A stretch of 11,638 nucleotides of DNA, taken from positions 1-11,638 of the forward strand of contig JACMIS010000486.1 in the NCBI GenBank assembly GCA_014381035.1. The letters are read 5' to 3'. This DNA is from Armatimonadota bacterium (GTDB lineage: Bacteria; Armatimonadota; Armatimonadia; Armatimonadales; Armatimonadaceae). Below, piece by piece: positions 6,281 to 11,638 of this stretch. Every line of letters begins with the position of its first letter. Position 1 is the first letter of the stretch. The notes below the pieces were generated by a model, which saw only the letters and a list, made by a program, of their open reading frames with translations, was not told where the DNA came from and ran no database searches. The translations under genes and the position numbers were made by a program.

Positions 6281-7318
6281 TCACCGTGTCCGGAACAGCG
6301 ACACGTACACCGGCTCGCCATCGCGCTTGACGACCTGCCCGGCGAACCCGGACGCTTTCACCGTTTCCAGCGTGGTCGCCGTTTTGCCGTGCCGCGCAAC
6401 GGCGGTGCGTTTCGCGCCCGCGAGACCGGCGGACGAGGCACTGATGATAGTTGCCAGCGTGTCCTCGCGCTCCGCACGAGCGTCGCGCAAGGCGTCGCGC
6501 AGGTCGGCGAGGCTGGCGATTGCGGTAAATGGCTCGCCGGTGCCGTAGAGTCCCTTTGCCCCGCTCCGTTCGATGCCGTGCGCCGCGACCCCGTAGGCGA
6601 ACGCCGCGAGCGGCATCCAGATGTCGCGGAAATAGACGGAGCTCGGCGCGATCTCCACGCCGGCGAGTCGGTCACCGACAAAGAACAGCGCACCGGTCTG
6701 CCCGTCCATGCACTCGAAGCGCGAGCGAAACTGGGTCAGCACCGCCCGCTGTTTGGTCAGGATCTGCTCCAAATGACCGCGCTTCGGCAGTCCGAACGAC
6801 GCGTTCAGTTCCTCGATAGCACCCCAGAGTTGGTTGTAACCGTTGTGTCCGATCTGGTCGAGCGCGGCAACGCGCAGCCCCAGTGGCAGTACAAAAAACC
6901 ACTGGTCCCGCCCTTCAAGCAGACCGCCCTGCGCCGCCTGCACGCACCGCGCATCCTTAAACCGAACGGATTTCCCCGGCTCGATCAGTGCGGAGCCGCA
7001 CAGCGCGTGATTCTGTGCCCCGTGCTGGACGAACCCCATGTGTAGCGGGACGATAGCAAGACCCTCGGCATCTCCGGGACATTCGAGTTCTACATCGCCA
7101 TAGGTGTGCACCTGCTTCAAACGGACTCCGGCACCCGGCGCGGCAAATCCCGTGTGCTGCGCCCCGAAAATCGGGACCACGGTCATCGTGCCGGACGTTT
7201 GCGCCTGACCGATGCCCCATGCGGCGACGGTGCGCGCATCCATCGCACCGTGAAGCGCGGCAACGAACCGCCCCCATGCCGTGCCGAGCGTGTTTTCCTT
7301 ATTCAGCGTTGTATCCAT
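6281..7318 (-). CDS. ARPP-1-like domain protein
   Basis: A soluble 345-aa protein with no signal peptide or membrane segment. Residues about 38-250 resemble the ARPP-1 family (ARG and Rhodanese-Phosphatase-superfamily-Associated Protein): TMTVVPIFG near the start, a central segment GFVQHGAQNHALCGSALIEPG (95-115) corresponding to the family's GAKQNR...LVPAG region, and GQTGALFFVGDRLAGVEI (206-223) before a helix. The family's biochemical activity is unknown to me; related proteins are linked by gene neighbourhood to ADP-ribosylglycohydrolases. The last ~90 aa are additional and end in a strand-rich tail (VYVSLFRTR). ATG 7318 has AAGGAG 8 nt upstream inside the preceding gene, and the two genes overlap by 16 nt, implying translational coupling. 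A GTG at 7363 is an alternative start. The family call comes from recalled motifs, not a search. Confidence 0.7.
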   Translation of the reverse strand: MDTTLNKENTLGTAWGRFVAALHGAMDARTVAAWGIGQAQTSGTMTVVPIFGAQHTGFAAPGAGVRLKQVHTYGDVELECPGDAEGLAIVPLHMGFVQHGAQNHALCGSALIEPGKSVRFKDARCVQAAQGGLLEGRDQWFFVLPLGLRVAALDQIGHNGYNQLWGAIEELNASFGLPKRGHLEQILTKQRAVLTQFRSRFECMDGQTGALFFVGDRLAGVEIAPSSVYFRDIWMPLAAFAYGVAAHGIERSGAKGLYGTGEPFTAIASLADLRDALRDARAEREDTLATIISASSAGLAGAKRTAVARHGKTATTLETVKASGFAGQVVKRDGEPVYVSLFRTR

Positions 7319-8709
7319 TCGGTCATCTCCTTGAGCCGCGTTAGTAGCGTGGTCTGTATCCACCCCGTCATCTCTTCCGCACCCTGCGGCGTGTAAAGCC
7401 AGGCGAGGCGTAACAGGTTCGGGAGTTCGTTCTCGTGCCAGAACCGCAGTTCGGGCAATTTCGGCACGGGGCGACGCATCGCCAGATCATCCGCCCCGGT
7501 AAACAGCGGCAGACAGAGCAGTACCGGAGTATCGATCCCGATTCCAGGCAAACTCGCCGTCACCCGCGCCAGATCCCCGGCATACCGGTTCTCGTAACCG
7601 TCCGACAGCACGATGACCAGGCTTGGCTTTGTCGCCAGTGCATCCAGCAATGCGCTCGCGAGGTCGGTCGCACCGCCGAGCGTCGGCAACGATCCGATGA
7701 TCTCTGATTCGTCACTGGTGCCGAACACCGACACCGGTTCCGCCGAAACGCGGCACAGAAGCCGCCAGAGCGTGACCGCGGATGCCGCGAGGCAGTACTC
7801 GCGCTCCCCATATCCTTGCAAAGACGCCGAGGTGTCGAATACGAGGGCGACTTTGAAACCGGGGGCGAAACGCGGCGAGGCTTGCGCCAACACGGACAAT
7901 CCTTCGGCGAACCGTTTCGACAGGTCTGGCATCGGGGTTTGTCGGTAGAGCGCGGTCAACGCACTGGTCACTTCTCCCCGGTCCGTCGCCGTCACGGTCG
8001 CCGGACGCTCGGCTTTCGGCGCGAACCTCACCTGTAGCAGTTCGCTCACGGCGCGGTACGTGGTCGCATCGCCTGCCGCACCCTGCGCCAATCCCGCGAC
8101 CAGTGGCTTCGCCGCTATCGGGTTTCGCGCGTAGCGAAGCAATCTGCCGCGTAGATATTCCCAATGACTCGTCTCGAAGTCGTCGGCACCGGCAATCCGG
8201 ATACATGCCCGCAGAACGTCGCGCCCCAATGCGTGCTCCAGAATATCAGTGACCGCCGGGCGACGACACGCCCAGAGCGACGGTGCCCCCGGATGGTTCA
8301 ATAAAAAGCGGCACGCCAGACGCGAAACGCGTTTCCGGTTGACACGCTCCCGGCGCAACGCGAGAAATACCTGAAGCGCGAGATCGGCGGGAAGCAAACA
8401 AAGCGCGGCAGCGATCGCACCTTCAATCTCCGCCGACGCTTCCATCCCAGCACCGGAAACCGTGGCGTCATGCGCGAGCGTCACAAAAATGATCCGCGCA
8501 CGTGCGTGGTCGGCGATGTCGGGAAGCACTGCGAGCAAGGCGTAGCGCAGTGGGTCCGCGCCGAAAATCTCTTCATGCCAACCCCGGTCGTCGAACTGTG
8601 CCATGGACGCACCCGCCGCGATGTGAAACGGCGCGGTGGCGGAGCGCAAATGCAAAATAAAAGCGCGTAGGGTGTTCGGTGTGATAAGGGCGTTAAGCGT
8701 GGTCTCCAT
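7303..8709 (-). CDS. VWA-domain protein with helical N-terminal region
   Basis: A 468-aa cytosolic protein. Residues about 286-430 form a von Willebrand factor A domain with a complete metal-ion-dependent adhesion site: DTSAS (292-296), Thr348 in GGATD, and Asp370 in VLSDG. The first ~280 residues look all-helical, with segments such as GAIAAALCLLPADLALQVFL and repeated Arg-rich stretches (LRRERVNRKRVSRLACRFLL; LRGRLLRYAR). This is the general layout of TROVE/Ro60-type VWA proteins, which bind RNA, but I cannot confirm a TROVE domain; a HEAT-like scaffold is equally possible. It probably binds a partner through the metal site, and its translationally coupled ARPP-1-like neighbour is the obvious candidate. 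Start ATG 8709 has AAAGGA 11 nt upstream. The C-terminus carries a 15-residue repeat (EMTGWIQ, then EMTEWIQ). Confidence 0.8.
   Translation of the reverse strand: METTLNALITPNTLRAFILHLRSATAPFHIAAGASMAQFDDRGWHEEIFGADPLRYALLAVLPDIADHARARIIFVTLAHDATVSGAGMEASAEIEGAIAAALCLLPADLALQVFLALRRERVNRKRVSRLACRFLLNHPGAPSLWACRRPAVTDILEHALGRDVLRACIRIAGADDFETSHWEYLRGRLLRYARNPIAAKPLVAGLAQGAAGDATTYRAVSELLQVRFAPKAERPATVTATDRGEVTSALTALYRQTPMPDLSKRFAEGLSVLAQASPRFAPGFKVALVFDTSASLQGYGEREYCLAASAVTLWRLLCRVSAEPVSVFGTSDESEIIGSLPTLGGATDLASALLDALATKPSLVIVLSDGYENRYAGDLARVTASLPGIGIDTPVLLCLPLFTGADDLAMRRPVPKLPELRFWHENELPNLLRLAWLYTPQGAEEMTGWIQTTLLTRLKEMTEWIQR
7305..7374 (-). repeat. Diverged tandem duplication at the VWA/ARPP-1 junction
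   Basis: The segment 7305-7329 reappears at 7346-7374, with TGTATCCA and GTCATCTC conserved at an exact 45-bp offset and a 4-nt length difference at one end. In the VWA protein it gives EMTGWIQ followed 15 residues later by EMTEWIQ. In the other frame it gives two start sites, GTG at 7363 (MDTDHAT) and ATG at 7318 (MDTTLNK), 45 nt apart. Confidence 0.7.
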
Positions 8710-8763
8710 TTCGGTGGTGATCCTTTCGCTTGCTGTATCGCCCCGAATAAAGCGTTTGTTAAA

Positions 8764-8778
8764 GGGGGTGAAACCCCC
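8764..8778 (-). terminator. Hairpin between the GH9-like and VWA genes (possible attenuator)
   Basis: GGGGGT (8764-8769) and ACCCCC (8773-8778) form a 6-bp stem with a 3-nt loop, starting 3 nt after the GH9-like stop on the minus strand. Read on that strand it is followed by TTTAAC, a short T run. Partial termination or 3'-end protection would tune expression of the VWA/ARPP-1 pair relative to the upstream genes. The gene gap is only 72 bp and I see no convincing separate promoter in it. Confidence 0.4.
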
Positions 8779-8781
8779 GCG

Positions 8782-10542
8782 TTAAACTGGCGAACTTTGC
8801 CTGCGTGACAACGCCGACAGCCACGCCCCGGCGTGCGAGATCCAGTCTTCGTCCGTGAATGAGGACGGGGCATCGTTCGCCTGTGTCGGTGGAACATCGA
8901 ATTTGAACTGCGCCCCGGTCGCGAAGCCGTTCCCGATGGCACCCTTGATGTTGAGCCAGCACCCCGCCGACTGCATCCCAAAACCATGGATCAGTGACAC
9001 GGGCAATGCTACACCGGGGGCGACCTCCTTGTCGAACAGCACCGAACCTTTGAGCGATTCGCGGGTGAGCCCCGCGTTCAACCCGGCGATCCACTGCACG
9101 TTACCGGTGTAGATGTTGCGAAATCGCGCATCGCCGAACGCCCGCTCGAACTCCCAGGCGAGGGCGGCGGCGAGTCCGTAGGCGGCGTTCATGCCGTGCC
9201 ACAGTCCCGCGAATGAAATCAACCCCTCGCCCTCATACCAGCCCTGCGGCAGAAGGTAGAACGGGTTGCGGGAGCACGCGGACAGGAAATAACCGTAGGC
9301 GAAATCGCGGACGCACACACGCCAGCGCGGGGCGTTCGGGTGATCGGGATGCCGTTCGCTGAGATACAGAAGCGGCAGAACCCAGTGCGGGAAATGCCCG
9401 CCGGTATCCGCACCGGCGATCTTCCCTTCTAAATTGTGACACCACGCTTTCTCGATCAGATCACCGGTCGTGAACGTCCGGAAATGTCCGTACAGTCCGT
9501 CGTATTTCGCGGCGTCGGCAGGCGGTACTTGCCGCGCCATCACCTGCTCCGCGAGCGCGACAGCCTCAGCGAGGAAGCCTGTTTCGCCCGCTTGCACGAG
9601 TTCGGTCGCCGCCCATAAATGTTGCAACAGATCGCGGGTCATCCATTCGTCGGGAACCAAGAATTCGTCCGCCGCGCCGTGAAACTGTCGGTGAAAACCG
9701 TGTCCGCCGCAGGGCTTCGCCCGTTCGCGCAGGAACGTCATTGCCCGCACGGCGCGTGCCTGATACTCGGTTTTCTTTCCCCCGTGCGTGGCGGACAGCA
9801 ACCGCGCCGCCCGCGCCCAACAGACAGCGGCTTTCGACGTATCGCTGCCCAGCACCACATCGTCGTATTTCCAGGACTGATGCACGATGCCCCCCGATTG
9901 TCCCGGCAATTTTTCCGCCATCTCCTGCAAGACGGCTAAGTAATCGCACCCGTTCAGGATCTGTTTCTCGACGCGGACACGTTCCTCCGCCGTGATCGCG
10001 GAAGCGGCGTACTGCAAAACGTCTAAAAAACCGACGAGGTACGCTGCGTGACTGCTTGCTTCCATCCACTCCATACCCGCGTCGAACCACCCGACACCGC
10101 CCCGCGCGAATATCTGCCGCCGCTCCGCTTGGTTCAGACCGACGTGTCGCCACGTCGTCTCCCAGAGATGGTTCTCTTTGACTCTGAACTGCGTCGTCTC
10201 CTGGCGTTCGTAGTTATGCTCGGCGAACGTTCCCCTGCTTCTGTCGCCGGGAAATATGTCCACGCGGTAGTAGCCGGTCCACTCTCGCCGTACCTGTGTG
10301 GCGAACAACACCGATACATCCGCTACCCACCAGTGGCTGCCCCAGCACTCTCCCCAGTAGGTGACCGGCGTCTTCGGCTTTTCGACGCTACTATCGAGAA
10401 CCTCGGCGGTCACTGTTTTTGCGGTGAATGTTGACTTGTTGCCGCGCACAATCACGCGGATCGGGTCGCCGAGGTCGTAGCCGATCCGGGAATACAGTAT
10501 CCCAGTGGGGGAGGCGACTTCGTTGTTTTTTGTGCTGTTCAT
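8782..10542 (-). CDS. GH9-like protein (cellulase-type Ig domain + (alpha/alpha)6 barrel), no signal peptide
   Basis: A 586-aa protein. Residues about 12-120 resemble the N-terminal Ig-like domain of GH9 enzymes (ILYSRIGYDLGDPIRV, ending WTGYYRVDIFP). About 140-580 resembles a GH9 (alpha/alpha)6 barrel: GWFDAGMEWMEASSHAAYLVGFL (151-173), GGIVHQSW, a late NVQWIAGLN (481-489) where GH9 has its QINYILG-type segment, and E565-DWISHAGAWLSAL with spacing like the GH9 general-acid Glu segment. In the DAGD motif the first Asp (154) is kept, but the second, the catalytic base, is Met157 followed by Glu158. The protein may therefore have changed chemistry or be inactive. No signal peptide is present, so it likely acts on imported oligosaccharides in the cytosol. 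Start ATG 10542 has GAAAGG 6 nt upstream. Confidence 0.72.
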   Translation of the reverse strand: MNSTKNNEVASPTGILYSRIGYDLGDPIRVIVRGNKSTFTAKTVTAEVLDSSVEKPKTPVTYWGECWGSHWWVADVSVLFATQVRREWTGYYRVDIFPGDRSRGTFAEHNYERQETTQFRVKENHLWETTWRHVGLNQAERRQIFARGGVGWFDAGMEWMEASSHAAYLVGFLDVLQYAASAITAEERVRVEKQILNGCDYLAVLQEMAEKLPGQSGGIVHQSWKYDDVVLGSDTSKAAVCWARAARLLSATHGGKKTEYQARAVRAMTFLRERAKPCGGHGFHRQFHGAADEFLVPDEWMTRDLLQHLWAATELVQAGETGFLAEAVALAEQVMARQVPPADAAKYDGLYGHFRTFTTGDLIEKAWCHNLEGKIAGADTGGHFPHWVLPLLYLSERHPDHPNAPRWRVCVRDFAYGYFLSACSRNPFYLLPQGWYEGEGLISFAGLWHGMNAAYGLAAALAWEFERAFGDARFRNIYTGNVQWIAGLNAGLTRESLKGSVLFDKEVAPGVALPVSLIHGFGMQSAGCWLNIKGAIGNGFATGAQFKFDVPPTQANDAPSSFTDEDWISHAGAWLSALSRRQSSPV

Positions 10543-10561
10543 TGGGTGCCTTTCGTGGTAG

Positions 10562-10694
10562 GACGGACCGTGACCGGTTCCGCTACGCGCCTTCGGCGGG
10601 AACCCTGCGGGTTAGGAAGTGTGCTGCGCCCTCGGTTGTCCCCGCACTTGGTGCGTCCGCCGAAGGCGCGTAGCGGAACCGGTCACGGTCCGTC
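10562..10694. mobile_element. 133-bp MITE-like element with 38-bp perfect inverted arms
   Basis: The arms 10562-10599 (beginning GACGGACCGTGACCGG) and 10657-10694 are exact reverse complements over 38 bp, separated by 57 bp. TA occurs at 10559-10560 and 10695-10696, which would fit a TA target duplication as made by IS630/Tc1-type transposases, with one extra base at the left. The spacer contains AACCC-TGC-GGGTT (10601-10613) and a 7-bp stem pairing 10617-10623 with 10643-10649, so the RNA could fold as a branched structure. It encodes no protein. Its right arm supplies the last base of the deoC stop codon. As RNA it would be a long hairpin separating deoC from the GH9-like gene. Confidence 0.7.
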
Positions 10695-11455
10695 TAATAC
10701 CCGCCCTTTCCGATTTCCCCGGACGATGCCGCGCCGTCGCCCGATGCGACACGCTTTTTGTATTCGTCGAGCACCGCCTTCGTCGCGGTCGCGCCGATCC
10801 GGGAGCATCCCAGATCCCGACAGAGGATCATCGCGTCCAGATCGCGCACCCCACCGGACGCCTTGACACCGACTTTTCCCGACGTGTTTCCTCGCATCAA
10901 GCGCAGGTTCGCCTCGGTCGCGCCCTGATACGAATACTTGCCGTCCGCGCCTTTCACGAACCCGAAACCGGTGCTGGTTTTCACCCAGTCCGCGCCGACG
11001 CGCTCACAGATTTCACAGAGTTTGACTTTATCGGCATCCGCCGTGACGTAGTCGGTCTCGAAGATCACCTTGACCTTCGCGCCATGTTTATGCGCTTCGT
11101 CGGTGACTGATTTGATGTCCGCCTCGACATACGCGAAGTCGCCGCTCAGCACCTTGCCAATGTTGACGACCATGTCTACCTCGGTCGCGCCTTGCTCACA
11201 CGCGACCTGTGTTTCATACCGCTTGACCTCGGGAACGTTCGAGCCATGCGGGAACCCGATCACTACACAGGTTTTGATGCCAGTCCCCCAGAGCATTTCG
11301 GCACACAGCGGCACGGCATACGGCTTGATACAGACCGACGCGACCCGGTACTCGATGGCTATGTTTATGCCGTCCAGCAACTCCTGATCGGTCATCGTCG
11401 GGGCGAGCAGGGAATGATCGATCATTCCGGCTATTTCTTCGTAGGTGTATTTCAA
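10694..11455 (-). CDS. deoC: Deoxyribose-phosphate aldolase (DERA)
   Basis: A class I aldolase of 253 aa that cleaves 2-deoxyribose-5-phosphate to glyceraldehyde-3-phosphate and acetaldehyde in deoxynucleoside catabolism. The TIM-barrel signatures are present: TEVDMVVN with Asp94, the Schiff-base lysine Lys159 in VKTSTGFG, and the second lysine Lys198 in GVKASGGVR, corresponding to Asp102, Lys167 and Lys201 of the E. coli enzyme. The C-terminus ends in Tyr253, comparable to the catalytically important C-terminal Tyr of E. coli DERA. I chose the TTG at 11455: it gives the usual N-terminus (KYTYEEIAGMIDHSLL) and has AAAGGA exactly 7 nt upstream. ATG 11482 is the alternative. Longer starts are excluded because the end of another gene occupies 11502-11638. 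The stop abuts the inverted-repeat element. Confidence 0.95.
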   Translation of the reverse strand: MKYTYEEIAGMIDHSLLAPTMTDQELLDGINIAIEYRVASVCIKPYAVPLCAEMLWGTGIKTCVVIGFPHGSNVPEVKRYETQVACEQGATEVDMVVNIGKVLSGDFAYVEADIKSVTDEAHKHGAKVKVIFETDYVTADADKVKLCEICERVGADWVKTSTGFGFVKGADGKYSYQGATEANLRLMRGNTSGKVGVKASGGVRDLDAMILCRDLGCSRIGATATKAVLDEYKKRVASGDGAASSGEIGKGGY

Positions 11456-11501
11456 ATCGTTTTCCTTTCGGGGCGGAAGCATCGCAGGTCGCCCCTTGTT
11501 G

Positions 11502-11638
11502 CTATCGTTCGCGCAGTGTCCCCACCGCCGGGCGGATCTGGGACGGGATCGTAATCGGACCAAGACGGTTCCGGAACTCGTAAGCGTCGCCGCGATACAG
11601 GGTGCGCTCCCACCAGAGCGGAGTACCGCCACCGATAA
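11502..11638 (-). CDS. 3' end of an unidentified gene (partial)
   Basis: The minus-strand frame from 11636 to the TAG at 11502-11504 reads a protein-like C-terminus of 44 residues beginning IGGGTPLWWERTLYRGDA and ending in VGTLRER. It is rich in aromatic and charged residues, unlike the Ser/Arg-rich readings of the other two frames. The start lies outside the window. The stop is 46 nt before the deoC start on the same strand, so the two genes are probably co-transcribed. I do not recognise the family from this fragment. Confidence 0.55.
   Translation of the reverse strand, partial: IGGGTPLWWERTLYRGDAYEFRNRLGPITIPSQIRPAVGTLRER

Noticed and set aside
6048..6330. Small open frames in the convergent intergenic region
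   Set aside because: No ribosome site or protein-like composition, and the sequence is dominated by inverted repeats.
6056..7045. 329-residue open frame on the plus strand
   Set aside because: It is antisense to the ARPP-1-like gene, whose motifs, Shine-Dalgarno and coupling are convincing. The frame has an Arg-rich composition with no recognisable domain.
10543..10693. Retron or structured non-coding RNA gene as explanation of the long inverted repeat
   Set aside because: No reverse transcriptase is present in the window. Perfect arms plus flanking TA are better explained by a small transposon-like element.
11456..11632. 59-codon extension of deoC
   Set aside because: The extension is Arg/Ser-rich and unlike DERA N-termini, and another frame here reads a more protein-like gene end. 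The TTG at 11455 has the better ribosome site.
1..11638. CRISPR array, tRNA or rRNA genes, phage genes
   Set aside because: I saw no regularly spaced direct repeats, no cloverleaf with a CCA end and no rRNA-like sequence; all large frames are accounted for.

Overview
The window is a GC-rich bacterial accessory region. It holds seven protein-coding genes, one of them cut off by the right edge, in two convergent groups. Several genes have Shine-Dalgarno sequences of the AAGGA/AAAGGA type, secreted proteins have Sec-type signal peptides, and carbohydrate-active modules are common. This would fit an environmental polysaccharide degrader. The mix of a LacI regulator, multi-module secreted carbohydrate proteins and a GH9-like protein reminds me of Armatimonadota or similar phyla, but no marker gene here fixes the taxon.

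Left half, + strand. A LacI-family regulator (about 103-1137) is preceded by two copies of a TGAAACCGGTTTCA palindrome spaced 50 bp centre to centre, which suggests autoregulation. Next comes a 671-aa secreted protein (1308-3323) with an unrecognised N-terminal domain followed by CBM6-like and F5/8-C (CBM32-like) modules. It is preceded by a leader with two hairpins and a displaced strong Shine-Dalgarno sequence. An 843-aa secreted SGNH/CE2-type esterase with extra binding modules (3456-5987) follows. A related palindrome (GAAAACGTTTTC) lies upstream of it, so the regulator or a paralogue may control it. A strong intrinsic terminator, able to work in both directions, ends this group at 6009-6045.

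Middle, 6046-6280. This convergent intergenic stretch has no convincing gene. It contains a run of small inverted repeats.

Right half, - strand, read right to left. The order is the 3' end of an unidentified gene (11502-11638), deoxyribose-phosphate aldolase deoC, a 133-bp MITE-like element with 38-bp perfect inverted arms, a cytosolic GH9-like protein with an altered active-site motif, a VWA-domain protein with an intact MIDAS and a helical N-terminal region, and an ARPP-1-like protein. The last two genes overlap by 16 nt, and the junction contains a diverged 45-bp-period duplication that offers two alternative starts.

Working interpretation: the left group is a substrate-responsive extracellular polysaccharide deacetylation or degradation module. 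The right group looks like an operon joining intracellular carbohydrate metabolism (GH9-like, DeoC) to a VWA/ARPP-1 pair of unknown function. The pair is the best candidate here for an undescribed system. Its function is not shown by the sequence; the tight translational coupling and the complete MIDAS are.
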